Position numbers and translations under genes: made by a program. This document shows positions 34,629 to 46,865 of a stretch of 64,000 nucleotides of DNA, piece by piece. Origin of the DNA: Flaccisagitta enflata (Eukaryota > Chaetognatha > Sagittoidea > Aphragmophora); assembly GCA_965153355.1 (NCBI GenBank), contig OZ231126.1, positions 85,250,001 through 85,314,000 on the forward strand, in the 5' to 3' direction. Each line of letters starts with the position of its first letter. Positions within the stretch are counted from its first letter, which is position 1. The notes beneath the pieces are model-generated. The model made no database searches. It saw nothing but the letters and a program-made list of their open reading frames with translations, and was not told the origin of the DNA.

Positions 34629-34715
34629 GCAAGTTTGGTAGAACTTGGTGGTAGACCCTCGCGAGTTAATCGAAAACTACAATCGTATGACAATTTTGTC
34701 TTACCAATCGATTGA
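34629..34715 (+). CDS. Candidate short terminal exon, unrecognised
   Basis: A very strong acceptor (CTTGTTTGCTTTTTTCAG, 34628) precedes ASLVELGGRPSRVNRKLQSY and DNFVLPID-stop (TGA 34713-34715). The other two frames stop within nine codons. Arg/Ser phosphorylation-like motifs are visible, but no family is recognised and no upstream plus-strand exon was found. Confidence 0.35.
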   Translation, partial: ASLVELGGRPSRVNRKLQSYDNFVLPID

Positions 34716-34812
34716 CGATTTTGCATCTTAGAAACCGCCATCAATCGGTTATCTGCTTGCCTCTAACAACCCACTTGCCAATCTGCCATTCAATGTCTGT
34801 ATGTGTGTGTGT

Positions 34813-34818
<6 letters not shown>

Positions 34819-34899
<81 letters not shown>

Positions 34900-35098
34900 C
34901 GACTTCAACAATACATTTTCCATACCGCCATACCGCCAAGTGTCCTCGGTCATCTGATGGTCGATACGGGGATTCATAAACTGACTGTGTTAATCGCGTC
35001 TTTGTTAGTCAATGAAATGTACAAAAGTATGAAATATTTCCACTCCTCCCAAGTGGCAACAACAACAACAACAACATCAATGAGAAACCTTGTCTACC

Positions 35099-35173
<75 letters not shown>

Positions 35174-35299
35174 GGATTCATAAACTGACTGTGTTGATCG
35201 CGTCTTTGTTAGTCAATGAAATGTACAAAAGTATGAAATATTTCCACTCCTCCCAAGTGGCAACAACAACAACAACATCAATGAAAAACCTCGTCTACC

Positions 35300-35332
<33 letters not shown>
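34819..35332. repeat. ~195-bp duplication with CT microsatellites
   Basis: GGGGATTCATAAACTGACTG ... TCAATGAGAAACCTTGTCTA (34970-35100) recurs at 35172-35300 with few changes, each copy followed by a CT array. CT arrays are at 34818-34894, 35104-35171 and 35305-35332. Confidence 0.85.
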
Positions 35333-35334
<2 letters not shown>

Positions 35335-35551
35335 TCTTCCTATCTAGCTTCCTCATGATGAATTTGCGTAAAATAAACGCTGGCGTGTGATAGTTCCAAC
35401 CAAATTACGTTGTACGTATTTCAAAAAAAAAAAAATCAATCCCCTTGACAAGAAAATGGAAAAATCTATAGACAAAATTGCCAAAAACAGGGAAAGTGAC
35501 TTAAAATCCAGCCCAATTTGGGCGCGGTGTTCAAGAAGCAATGATCAAAAC

Positions 35552-35735
35552 AAGGCCGGATACACAGTGGGCAGGGGCCATATTTGAGGTCACTAGACCA
35601 TTTTGGCAGAAGCAGTGAGGTCAAAAAAATAAAATCACAAAAAAAGGTAAAATGTGACCGACCGACCGACCGACCAACCGACCGACCAACTGATGGACAA
35701 AGCAGATTGTAGAGTCACCTGCACGCGACTAAAAA
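35552..35735 (+). repeat. ~190-bp GACC/hairpin element
   Basis: ACAAGGCCGGATACACAGTG, AGGTCACTAGACCATTTTGG, (GACC)n and CACCTGCACGCGACTAAAAA. Confidence 0.75.
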
Positions 35736-36028
35736 CTAACGCGTGATGAGGCATAATTTGCAATTGTGCGATTCAGTACAAAATAGGATCAACAACCGCA
35801 ATGATAACGGATTTAAAGAAATGAGAAGCAACAAGTGATAAGTGCCCCAAAAAACCGGAAATGGTAACCGGAAAACCGCGGTTTTAGCGCCAACCGGAAA
35901 CGGAAGTCGCGTGGCGATTAGGAGGCGCGTCGAAATCGTGGCGGAAATGCTCCGTCGCAAGGCTCTACTTGGTGGTTACGGCCGTAATTAGGGCCAGTGT
36001 GATGGTGGAAGGTGTGGGTTATAGGAAA

Positions 36029-36318
36029 ATTGTTTACGCAAAGTCCTAGGGAAGTTCTCTATCAAAGGGATATAGCTCAAAATCCTGTATAAAGATGGAC
36101 CATGAAAAAAAAATAGCCATAGGACCCCTATCAACTATGGCCGCCACCCACCCCCTTCCCCATACATTTTCTATGGGATATGAGGGGGGTGGCGGCCATA
36201 GTTGATAGGGGTCCTGTAGCTAATTTTTTTTGTGGATCATCTTTATTCATGATTTTGAGCTATACATATCCCTTTGATAGAGAACTTTCCCATGACTTTG
36301 TGTAAATTGTTGGTGGGT
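36029..36318. repeat. Palindromic element (~290 bp)
   Basis: TCTCTATCAAAGGGATATAG at 36058 mirrors ATATCCCTTTGATAGAGA near 36285. ATCAACTATGGCCGCCACCC mirrors GGGTGGCGGCCATAGTTGAT around a centre at 36165. It is a foldback MITE-like hairpin with no coding content. Confidence 0.65.
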
Positions 36319-36544
36319 AGAACTGAGATAGGCCTAGGAGCTTGAAACGTGGCCTTTATGCCATTTAGGGCCGATGTGGAACGACCAACGTGACGACCAG
36401 CATGACTTCATTCAAAGATGCGAAGACGTATTAAGAAAAAGAATTCATGCGTACAGTTTCTCATGCCTGATAGTTGATATAACCAGAATGACCGCAGGGT
36501 TGGTCGATGCCTCTAGAATTTTGCGAGGGATGAGGCCGGATGTA

Positions 36545-37146
36545 ACAGGGTGTCCAATAAATTTGGCAAAAACATAATTTCTCCAAAACCACACTTCTTA
36601 GCGACCCAGTGAGCTAAAATTTGGTATGTATCATCCCAATTAGTTCTTTTAGATGTTAGAATGCGCTGTTTTTCATGCGGGTCTCCCCGGTTGGAAAGGA
36701 AAGGAATTATGCATGGGACAAACTTTCTAATTTTGTGAGATTTTTACTAATAAAACATGGCAGAGAATAATAACTTTTTAGCTATGTTGACATCAAATTT
36801 GGTATCACAAATAGGACAATAAAATGGTGGGTATACATCATCAAATCAGGACAGTTCATCTTACTCAAAATTGGCTCAAGGCATTGAAGCAAGTCCGCTA
36901 GAATAATCTAAGATCAACCATCCTTTTTCTTTTGTCCATCGTAGCCAATTTTCTCCAAACTACTTCAAGTGAAACTCTTCTTCCTTGTACTGATCTTTTG
37001 ATTTGGATTTTTGCTGCCTGTTGGATACTAGATATTCACTACTAACCAACCTTTATGTTTGACTATTATTTTGATGGAAAAGATCAGTTCAAAATCGTTA
37101 TCCAATGGCCTAAATAAAATTTTGCCAAATTTATTGGACACCCTGT
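36545..37146. mobile_element. 602-bp TA-flanked TIR element (ACAGGGTGTCC ends)
   Basis: ACAGGGTGTCCAATAAATTT and its reverse complement (ending 37146) are the ends, with TA on each side (36543-36544 and 37147-37148). Mariner-like termini, and no transposase frame inside. A related ACAGGGTGTTC palindrome is near 44330. Confidence 0.7.
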
Positions 37147-37690
37147 TACTTTGCATGCGCCTCGCATGCACGTATGCAGGGGCTCTCAGGACCGTCATAC
37201 ATATGTGCAGATTATGTTGTACAAAAACTCGCCTTAAAGTAAGACCGACAGATTAACTAACGGACCGAACAACTCAGCGAGACAGAGAGAGACAGACAGG
37301 CAGGTATGTTTGAAAGGAAATTTCTAAACAAACTGATATAAAGATACACATGTAAGAATACAAACATTCAGGCCGACAGACAGAATGACAGACAGGCAGG
37401 GCTGACAGGCTGACACAAAGACAGAGACAGTAACACACACGTGCGATGAACAGACAGACAAGCTCAAAAAAAGCAGACAGAACGATTGAAACAGAAGTGG
37501 TTCAAATGACAAACTGACAGGACGATTTTGGTTTCGTCATGTTTGCGCAGATAAAGAGAATATTTGTTTCAAACTAAATTCTCCGGGTCCTTCACAGAAT
37601 CAACACGCTTAGGCTATCACTCAACAGATACCTGCTTTAATAGCCTTAACAACTGATAAAGAGGATTTTGCGTGAATTTCTAATGATTTT
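37147..37690. other. No gene; ACAG-rich low complexity
   Basis: Degenerate GACAGACAGG/ACAGAGAC-rich stretch at 37270-37490 and unremarkable AT-rich sequence otherwise. Confidence 0.5.
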
Positions 37691-37905
37691 TAGTCGCGTG
37701 CTACGCGACTCTATGAACCGTTATGTCGGTCGGTTGGTTGGTCTGTCGGTTAGTCGGTCTCTGTTAGCTTTTTTTGAGGTTTTTGGGCGTTTTCTGCATT
37801 ACTGCTCCTGCTTTTAGTTGTTTTATCTTTTGGTCTTTAGATCTTTTAGTCTTTTAGTCTTCAAAACCGCACGCGACTTGTTACGCGTTGGCCTTGTTTC
37901 TTTCA
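37690..37905 (-). repeat. ~190-bp GACC/hairpin element, diverged middle
   Basis: TTTTTAGTCGCGTGCTACGC, GGTCGGTTGGTTGGTCTGTC, TTACTGCTCCTGC, a TCTTTTAGTC microrepeat, and a GCACGCGACT...GGCCTTGTTT end. Confidence 0.65.
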
Positions 37906-38487
37906 ACAAATCAGATATATCTCGCTCAAATAAAAATGAAATGATTTGCTGTCTTTCGTACTCGATGAGCAAAAAGTGGCACTTAAAGCTAGGCTGGATC
38001 CACTTAAGTCACGTGCAGATGGGCACTGCTCGATGGGCAGGGGTAGCCATAAAAATACAGTCAAATAATGGAATTCTTGACTGTCTTGTCAGGACATCAT
38101 CGGCACAAAATGGGACCTAAAGAAAAAAACTAGGAAAAGCTTTGGCGTTTTTGTATATTTCTTTTTTCAGATCATAATAGTTTTATAGTTGATCTCGCAC
38201 ATCCGTTTAAAAGGTCAGTCGTTAAGACTGCACTGCACATGCTCACAAAACGGCTGATTTAGACGTCTTTCTTCATTATTGTGACCTCACGTGCTTTTCC
38301 TCATCCATATTCATTCACTTATTCACGTATTCATTCATTCATTCATTCGAAAAGTTCACAGCGAGGCGAGGCGCACACATGGGCCAAGTGCGAGGTTTGA
38401 AAATGATTTATTGTCTTAAAGTTAAACGTCTCATGGTTCTCCATAATTTGAATTCTTTGCTTCTCCAAAATACAGTTCAAGCATAAA

Positions 38488-38735
38488 CAAGTGACGCGGG
38501 TTCACAATATCGTTACGGACGGGTGGACAGGGGCATCCAACCCTCAGCCTCACCCCAACCCCACCCCCAACCTTTCCTGCCACACACTCAGACACCCAAA
38601 CACACTCAATAACAACTGCAGTATCATGATATACGCGTTTTTCGCATTTTCAATTCGAGCGTGACGGACCAATGGACGGACCGACGGACGAACAAAGCCT
38701 CTTATTGAATTGCGTGTCCGCAAGTAAGAAATTAA
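38488..38735 (+). repeat. Variant GACC/hairpin element
   Basis: AACAAGTGACGCGGGTTCAC, ACGGACGGGTGGACAGGGGC, ACTCAATAACAACTGC, a GGACGGACCGACGGACGAAC tract and a GTGTCCGCAAGTAAG end. Confidence 0.5.
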
Positions 38736-39118
38736 GATTACGACTTACTCTGACAAATGATGAAAAGATAAAGATTGCGATAATCTCTGCGAGACTCGAG
38801 TTTGCGTAAGGATGCCAAAAAAATGTAGACGGACAGACATGCGAATGCGATTTAACGTTAATGCGAGACTCGGATTGCATTAACACAAGACAATGACAGG
38901 ATGTGAGAAATACGGAAGCCGGCGCACGCGTCTAGACGGCGTGTAAGAAGAAATGATAAGTGAGGAGAAGGAAGAGAGTAAATGATTTTTCAAAAGGAAA
39001 GGATAAAGTCCGCGTGGCGGAGCTGAGAAACAACAAAGACGCGGCAGTTTCACGAGCGCGCGCAAAAATACGACGAAAGGCGCCATCACGCGCATTCCTA
39101 GCTGACTTGGTAGTGAAC

Positions 39119-39765
<647 letters not shown>

Positions 39766-39899
39766 AATTATCGGTTTCTTCCGCTCGCATATCTGAGGAT
39801 GTGGTTGCGTGACGAGTCTCTTTTTCAAATTCCTGCCTGTATTTCTTGATCTTTTATGGTGATGAACGCAAACAAAACATTCAATCAATAACAGGGTGG

Positions 39900-40460
39900 T
39901 TTTATTATTTGATTTTAATCATGCTCAATTCTGAGAAAATAAAACAGCAAGTAACATTCAATGTAAGACAGACAGACAATGGTATCACCGTTATCACCCA
40001 TGTGATAGAATAGAAAAACATGCAGGTTCAAAGGGTTTTTTTCTTTTTTCTGTTCTTTTTTTACAAATCATTTTCAGCAAAATTATTGAGAATACATATA
40101 ATCCACGGCCACGCCTATTTCATAACCGTGGGAGCAGAGCGAAAAACAATTTTACGGCATGTAAAAAACTGAAATGATTATGAAAAAATCAAAATATCAA
40201 TCTCATTGCCCATAAATGGCAGGAATGTTTGACCAGTCCAATTGTTTATTCAAAACATCTGTATAACACATGAATAACATCATTAGATTGCAAACAACGT
40301 ACTTGAGATGATTCTTTTTAAAATAATGACCCTTGAAATCCGAAAGAAAGATGCGACAACATTTATTTCGATAGGTTAAACAATATATCTCTCAGTCTGT
40401 ACCTCTGTCGCAGTAATCCAAGCTCTAAATTTGAGTTTTTGTCTGGCTATTTGCTTCTGT
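39900..40460. other. No gene seen
   Basis: AT-rich sequence with no exon-like frame or recognisable repeat. Confidence 0.5.
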
Positions 40461-40585
40461 TTGCTTGTCTTTCTGTCAATCTGTCTGTCTGTCGGTGGGA
40501 TGGTCAGTCGGTCGGTCGATTAGTCGGTCACCTGGTATCTCTCTCTCTCTAACTCTGTCTCTGTCTCTGTCTGTCTCTGTCTGTC

Positions 40586-40595
<10 letters not shown>

Positions 40596-40668
<73 letters not shown>
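40596..40668. repeat. (CT)n microsatellite
   Basis: CT array running to within a few bases of the stop codon of the membrane-protein gene (which lies on the opposite strand). Confidence 0.9.
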
Positions 40669-40670
<2 letters not shown>

Positions 40671-40672
<2 letters not shown>

Positions 40673-41153
40673 ACTCCAAGGGATCTACGGGTGGTTCTTC
40701 TGGATCCGTTGTGGGGACGGGCACTGCACCGCCTTTCTTTCTGTTCAGATAGCAAATGACGCAAACAATGATGACAACAACAACAATGACGGCAATGACA
40801 ATTCCAATGATGACGCCGGAATTGCCCGTCGATGAAGGTTCGGACACGACGACAAGTCGGCGAATGTCTCCATCTGCCGTTTTGATGACGGCAAAAACTG
40901 TCAACGGTTTCCCGTCACTGTCACCTTTGTGCAACGGACGATTCTCACATGTGCCGCTCTTCTCGCCGTTTCCTAATTTCAACACTTCAGGTAACGCGCC
41001 GTCTTGACGCAACGCAACATAGCACAGATTTCCACCACAACCAGAAGACGCTTCGACAGGATTGGAGGGGCAGGAGGCGGCGTACTCGCCCGGCGGGTTG
41101 GCGTAGGAAACCACAACGGCGTATTTGGACTCAGCCACGCCGCCCAAGTATGC
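40671..41153 (-). CDS. Receptor-like membrane protein, last exon (membrane helix and tail)
   Basis: The minus-strand exon (483 bp) opens AYLGGVAESKYAVVVSYANP and carries several cysteines (ASCPSNP, SSGCGGNLCYV, SGTCENRP). It then has a single membrane helix (GVIIGIVIAVIVVVVIIVCV) with a stop-transfer CYLNRKKGG. A short Pro/acidic tail follows (TDPEEPPVDPLE, TAG at 40671-40673). The topology predicts a type I plasma-membrane protein with a ~25-residue cytoplasmic end and no kinase or other signalling domain. The acceptor is CCCAAATTGAG, a weak tract, and phase 0 matches the previous exon's donor AAG|GTATTC. Ligand and role are unknown. Confidence 0.78.
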
Positions 41154-41326
41154 CTCAATTTGGGAGATGTTTAGTGAGACTAGTCTTACATTTGTTTTTT
41201 TCCGAAAATCTGGCTAGGACTCTAGCCCTAACCCGCTTCAAGCAGAGTAACCTTAACCCTGACCCCACCTCTAACCCCCTTAAAAAGACTCTAAAACAAA
41301 GGAATGCGAAGCCTCAATTAGAATAC

Positions 41327-41523
41327 CTTGATTTGGCTCTTGGCCGGTAGAGGGATGTCGCAAGTTGTAGAGCCGGCGCATTCTTCAGGGTTGACCGGTG
41401 TCACGCAGACGACTTTGTTACCGCGGTTTACTTGAATATTGTTCTTCGGACCGCCCAACCAATGATATTGAGTGGAATGGCCCTCTTTGTGGCACTGAAT
41501 TTTGTCCAAGTCGTAATATCCAC
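41327..41523 (-). CDS. Receptor-like membrane protein, internal exon
   Basis: The minus-strand exon (197 bp) encodes GYYDLDKIQCHKEGHSTQYH, NRGNKVVCVTPVNPEECAGS and CDIPLPAKSQIK. It is a cysteine-containing extracellular segment. The acceptor is CCCTTTCCAAAAAAG and the donor is AAG|GTATTC. Entry phase 1 is compatible with both candidate donors of the preceding exon. Confidence 0.72.
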
Positions 41524-41599
41524 CTTTTTTGGAAAGGGAAAGGGAGTGGAAGATATGCATGGATTTCTATCCGGACATAGGGGCTGGTGCTATCAAGCG

Positions 41600-42003
41600 G
41601 TTGCAAGCATGAAGCCAGATAACATTTTGTCAGTTCCCGCAACGACCTCCCTTACATTTACACTAGCATGTGGCCTTAAGCATGACACCAGATAACATTT
41701 TGTCAGTTCCTGCACCTACCATACCTACTTTTACACGAACAAGTGCCCGCAAGCATGAAGTCAAATACTATTTTGTCAGTTCCCACACCTACCTCCCTTA
41801 CATTTACACAAGCATGTAGCCGCAAGCAAACCGCCAGATAAAATTTTGTCAGTTCCTGCACCTACCTTTCCCACATTTACATAAACAAGTGCCCGCAAGC
41901 ATGACGCCAAATAACATTTTGTCAGTTCCAGCACCTACCTTCCTTACATTTACAAAAGCATGTGGCCGCGAGCAGGATGCCAGATAACATTTTGTCAGTT
42001 CCC
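41600..42003. repeat. ~74-bp tandem repeat in an intron
   Basis: About 5.4 units with ACATTTTGTCAGTTCC (41624, 41697, 41771, 41846, 41920, 41991) and CCTTACATTTACA...AGCATG. It lies between two exons of the membrane-protein gene. Confidence 0.85.
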
Positions 42004-42083
42004 TCACATCATTAGTCAAAATATAGCTATTTCCTTTAGATCTCCTTAGGCAAATAGCTACATTTTTAATAATGACCTGTTAC

Positions 42084-42322
42084 CTTCCGCGCATGAACAC
42101 ATGACATCATATGTAGTGCCGGTAAGTGGTCGCATGCACCAAGCCTGATATCCATCAATTACTCCCCACTCCCTACCTTCAGTGCATGTGACATCGCATG
42201 TGGCGCCATCAAGTGGCCGCGGGTTACAAGACAGATAACCATCAATCACTTCCGGTTTTCCACACTGAAACTCGCATTGAGATTCGCCGACAAAACCTCC
42301 AATTTGGTCGTCGTCGGGATCC
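42084..42322 (-). CDS. Receptor-like membrane protein, Cys-rich exon with internal duplication
   Basis: On the minus strand the exon starts after CTCTCTCATAG (CT microsatellite acceptor) and encodes GESQCEFQCGKPEVIDGYLS and NPRPLDGATCDVTCTEG. The last ~31 residues then repeat in diverged form (WGVIDGYQAWCMRPLTGTTY, DVMCSCAEG). Each half ends with the same phase-1 donor, GAAG|GT: at 42177 (GTAGGG) and at 42084 (GTAACA). Either joins the 41327-41523 exon in frame. The spacing of cysteines with GY resembles sushi/CCP modules. Which donor is used cannot be told from sequence. Confidence 0.7.
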
Positions 42323-42483
42323 CTATGAGAGAGAGAGAGAGAGAGATAAGAAAGTCTGGAACAGAAAACACACAAATTGATTAGAGCACACCAACAACAA
42401 CAACAAAAGCAACAACAAAAATAAATCGATTTGAGCAAGAACTTTATCAATACATAAATCAGTAGTAACACGCGGCTACCACC

Positions 42484-42484
<1 letters not shown>

Positions 42485-42523
<39 letters not shown>

Positions 42524-42531
42524 GCAACAGC

Positions 42532-42575
<44 letters not shown>
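42485..42575. repeat. (CAA)n microsatellite
   Basis: About 30 CAA triplets with two CAG variants, intronic. Confidence 0.95.
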
Positions 42576-42614
42576 AAACGAAAACAACCAAAATATCAAC
42601 AAACTTACTAGTAC

Positions 42615-42843
42615 CTTTGGCATCTCTTGTAGCTGTAGCTGGTATATCCTTGTTTGCAGACTGGTTCACAGATGTCGCCGAGTGTTTTGTCTCCGTATTT
42701 GCATTTCCACTCAGTCGTGTGTTCGTCTTTGTCTATGTCGTCGCAGTTGATCACTCTCGCTTTGAAATGCGCGATGGTGGTGCGTCCATCGTCACCTTCA
42801 ACCGCCAGAACGCGAATGCCCCAACAGCGATACCGGATATCAC
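42615..42843 (-). CDS. Receptor-like membrane protein, discoidin end and sushi-like exon
   Basis: The minus-strand exon (229 bp) encodes DIRYRCWGIRVLAVEGDDGR, TTIAHFKARVINCDDID, then EWKCKYGDKTLGDICEPVCK and QGYTSYSYKRCQR. The first part completes the discoidin-like domain begun in the 48821-49228 exon. The second has the C...W.C...G..C...C..GY...RC pattern of a sushi/CCP module. The acceptor is CACGTTACAG and the donor is CAAAG|GTACTA. Phases (in 1, out 2) fit both neighbours. Confidence 0.75.
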
Positions 42844-42984
42844 CTGTAACGTGAATAAGTATTATCTTTCACTGACTGTATAAGTATGGTTACAGCCATT
42901 CAAAAATTTAACAAGTTGATATTGTTTGAAAGTTTTGGGTGGAAAAATAGTTTCAGAAGAAACATACGCTAAGTCTAGTTCTTT

Positions 42985-43440
42985 AACCGGGCGACGGATG
43001 GACAAAGTGACTTATCGCATGGCACCCGACTAAAATTCCAGTCGATTACATGATCCACGTCATCCAAGATGGCCTTCGACATTTGCATGTCTTTCTTTTC
43101 CCATACCTAAATCATAATATCTGTTTTTCTCCGCAAAAAAAAAAAAACTTCTAACCTAAAATCTTGCGTCTCAATAGTTTTTTTATTAGTGATTTCTGAG
43201 CATTACTGCCCCCGTCCTGCCACATACTGCTCCTGCCCATCCTATAACTGCCCCCGCCCACCCGCCCACTCCTTGTTTACCGTGTATCCGGCTTTGTTTA
43301 AAACAAAAAAGACGGGGAAAAATTTTGTGTGATCGGACTGACAGACTGACGGAGGGATAGACGGAATAGACGGAGGGATAGACGGATGGACCAAGCAACC
43401 GATAGTAAAAGCGAATGGTAGAGTCGCGAAGCACACATTA
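42985..43440. repeat. Fragments of GACC/hairpin elements in both orientations
   Basis: The plus fragment at 42985-43035 ends CATGGCACCCGACTAAAA. The minus fragment at 43199-43310 has ACTGCTCCTGCCCA and GTGTATCCGGCTTTGTTT. 43320-43435 has a GACGGAGGGATAGACGGA array and GAGTCGCGAAGCACAC. Confidence 0.5.
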
Positions 43441-45700
43441 GTATGCAATCCTTGACTCAATTAAGATTGTAGGAATGTCGTGTCTGTCATGATCCGATTT
43501 CTTGAAATACGATTATAATATTCTTTCTATAGTAAAAAGAAGGGATAACTAGTGGCGTTCGCCATAACGTGTTCCACGAAAACTTGATTGGGCATGAAAT
43601 AAAAATGCGATAATTTGTTTGAATTTTCTAATATTGATAAGACGGCGAGCCTCTGAAGCTATTTTATTGTTTCAACGAGGGTCAAAATATAAATATGAAT
43701 CTAAGTGAAACTGAATAATTGCATCAAAAAAGTCCATGAAAAAGGTTGATCTTAGTAATATTTTGCATGATTCACGTTCTAATACAAAAATCAACTTGAT
43801 ATGGCCAAGATTGATAAAGGAAAGTTACTGCAAATTTCTGAAAATTTCATTTTTGTTAACTGACAAGGGGGTGGTTGAAATTCTAAATTTGCATAGAAAA
43901 TGAAAAAATGAAAAAAAAGGAAAACATAGTTCTCTTCCAAATTCAATTACAGAGAGAACTATGTTTTTGAAAATGCAAAATTTTGCTGCATTTAAGAGTC
44001 TTAGAATTTCAACCACAGAAAAAGAAGAAAAAATGTAAGCAAAATTTCACAAAAACCTTGATTTTCTTGCCTTATATCATGTAAGTTGCATATTGAAAGG
44101 TACCTATGACACGGTTTTTTTTAATATGGGCAGTTTCCACAATAAACTAAACTGGCGGAAATCAGGCGACTGAATTCGTTAACATTAATAAAAATATTAT
44201 AATTTCATAATGGTCGCACCTAATGGCTTGAAATTTGAGCTCTATACTCAGAATTTGATACTTTTTTGGATCACATGAAAAAAAAAAAATCTAATACCTA
44301 AAATGTGTTCAACTATGTTAATTTTTGTCATAATCAGAGTAACATAAGAGTAACAGGGTGTTCACATTTTAGGTCACTCTTTTCAAAAATCAATATCTCC
44401 AGCTGGAATTGACATTAAGGTCTGAAATTTTGCATGAAACTTGGGTTATGTCTTTATAAAAGGGGGGAAAAAAGAAATTTTCCATAATACCTAAGATATG
44501 GCCCTTTAAAGCATAGTATACTTGTGTCAAAATCAAATAAATCATCATTTTGGACAAATCAATTAAAAGTGAAAGTTTTGTATAGTAAATGACAATTAGT
44601 GACCATAAAATCTTTCAATCTTCTTAAGAGATTGCAATTGAACAAAAATGACCCATAGTTGGGTAGGCCTAAAAATTTTTTGATATCTTTTTCACTGTGG
44701 TTTTGAGTGTGACATCAGTGTGACATAAAAAAGGGGGTGATTTTGGCCTCCTTTTTGCTAGAAAGCCTATCAAAATTTTAAGTATGAAAGATATTAGCTA
44801 GGCACTGAATCCCAAATATTGTGTTACAACAGTTTTTATCATGAAAAAGAAGGATTAGCATGATAAAAACAATATTTCTACCTGTTACATCATGATTTTC
44901 AGCTGGGCTGGTTTATTGCGGAAATGACCTATGAGATTTTCACTGCCACAGCTAATTTTTCACTCCTTAGATAAAACGATCAGACACTTTCAATGAGCCA
45001 CCTAGAAGTTGTGGATGTGTATTTTTGTTGAGAATTTGCATGGATATCTCATAGGGATGACTTATTCAGTGTAAAAAGTAATAATATGTGGGTAAAAATG
45101 CAACTTTTTATAAAGAAAATTCTCTTTTATCACTAGACAAGCCCCACGAAAAATTCTTAATTTGCATAGAAAATGACTAAATCAAAAAACTGAAAACATG
45201 GCCCTTGTCTAAAGACGTATAAGAAGGGAGCCATGTTCTTGAAAATGCAAAAAAGTTCAACCAGAAGCAGGTTAAGAATTTTTCGCGAAACCTCTTTACA
45301 ATCTTTATCACTCAATTTTCAGTAAATCGTTTTCCTATTCCCTATCTTTTTCTCAGTATGTTGTTTGTAAAACGTATCCCCGCTACAAATCTGGGTTGGA
45401 AGAGCGCAGTGATGTGATCACCACTCAGAATCAGCAGAGAAAAGCAATACTGTGAAGGGAAATCCATGAAGTATCGCTAAAGTATAGCTGACAAAATTAT
45501 CGCGCGATCGCGCCGAGCGTGTCCTATGAGGTCAGCTTATGACAAAGATGTACACACCAAGTGTCCCTAGAGACAATTTGCCCAAGAAAAGTGTTTGTAG
45601 TTCTTTACTAGTTCATCTAATTATGCAAAAAATGGTTTGAAACACGAATTTCTTCCTTCAAAAATTAACCGTCATAACTAAACAAATTTGTATGGTGAAT
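43441..45700. other. Intronic AT-rich stretch with imperfect hairpin elements
   Basis: No exon seen. 43850-44060 and 45140-45310 are related imperfect hairpins (AATTTGCATAGAAAATGA, ACATAGTTCTC / GAGAACTATGT). A third relative is at 53400-53820. A palindrome is centred near 44330 (ACCTAAAATGTG / CACATTTTAGGT). Confidence 0.5.
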
Positions 45701-45704
45701 AATG

Positions 45705-46292
45705 GCTGCCTGTGGGCACAGGGGGACTTTCGTTCGTCCGTCCGTCCTTCCGTCCATCTGTCACCCCCAGGCCCACACAGGCCTGAAATCATTCCTCTCA
45801 GGCCTTGAATCTGTGAGGGCAGATTTCAGGCCTGAGAGGACAGATTTCAGGCCTGAGAGGGCAGATTTCAGGCCTGAGAGGACAGATTTCAGGCCTGAGA
45901 GGGCAGATTTCAGGCCTGAGAGGGCAGATCAAGGCCTGAGAGGGCAAATTTCAGGCCTGAGAAGGCAAATTTAAGGCCTGGGAGGGCAAATTTCAGGCCT
46001 GAGAGGGCAAATTTAAGGCCTGGGAGGACAGATTTCAGGCCTGAGAGGGCAAATTTAAGGCCTGGGAGGGCAGATTTCAGGCCTGAGGGAGCAGATTCAA
46101 GGCCTGAGAGGGCAAATTTCAGGCCTGAGAGGGCAAATCTAAGGCCTGAGAGAGTAAATTTCAGGCCTGAGAGGGCAGATTTCAGGCCTGTGAGGGCCTG
46201 GGGGGGACAAACGCACGGAATGATGGACGGATGAACGAAAGTCCCCCTGTGTTCTACAAGACTTCGTCCCCTTCGGGGCCACTGCCCAAAAA
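45705..46292 (+). mobile_element. TIR element enclosing a minisatellite, copy with short left arm
   Basis: GGGCACAGGGGGACTTTCGT with TCCG units at the left, and about 18 units of AGGCCTGAGAGGGCAGATTTC. The right arm is CGAAAGTCCCCCTGTGTTCT ... GGGGCCACTGCCCAAAAA. The left GGGCAGCGG part is missing, so the copy is truncated. Confidence 0.6.
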
Positions 46293-46865
46293 ACTGGGTT
46301 GTGTGACATACATTGGGGAAAACTAGACGGTGTGACATACATTGGAAAAAGCTGGACTGTGTGACATACATTGAAAAATTCTGAGCTGTGTGACATACAT
46401 CAGAGAATTCTGGGCCATGTGACACACATTGGAGATAACTAGGATGTGTGACATACTGCAGAGAATTCAAGGCTGTGTGACATATATTGGAGAAAACTGG
46501 GTTGTGTGATATACATTGGGTAATTTTGAGCTGTATGACATACATTGGAGAAAACTGGGTGGTGTGACATATATTGGAAAAAGCTGGGTTGTGTGACATA
46601 CACTGGAAAATTCTGGGTTTTGTGACATACATCGGAAAAATTTGGGCTGTAGGACATACATTGGCAAAAACTAGGTGACGTGACATACTTTGGAGAATTC
46701 TGGGTTGTGTGACATACATTTGAGAATTCTGGGCGGTGTGACATACATTGGAAAAAACTGAGTGGTGTGACATACATTGAAAAATGATGGGCTGTGTGAC
46801 ATACATAGGAGAAAACTGGGTGGTGTGACATACACTGGAGAAATCTGGTCTGTGTGACATGTGCA
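46293..46865. repeat. 29-bp minisatellite (GTGTGACATACATTGGA...)
   Basis: About 19 units of GTGTGACATACATTGG plus 13 variable bases. Because 29 is not a multiple of three, the stop-free minus-strand translation cycles through CHT, YVTQ and CMSH versions. The ~300-codon frame is an artefact. Confidence 0.85.

Noticed and set aside
36374-36534. Plus-strand frame reading WNDQRDDQHDFIQRCEDVLR
   Set aside because: It lies between two transposon-like elements with no clear donor or partner exon, too weak to list as a gene.
38730-38886. Minus-strand frame ending at a perfect GTAAGT donor (FIFSSFVR)
   Set aside because: No convincing acceptor, and it overlaps a variant hairpin element. Likely chance.
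38960-39110. Basic stretch (LRNNKDAAVSRARAKIRRK) resembling a bZIP basic region before a GTGAGA donor
   Set aside because: The spacing of Asn, Ala-Ala and Ser-Arg is off by one from the bZIP signature, there is no acceptor, and a GA microsatellite follows.
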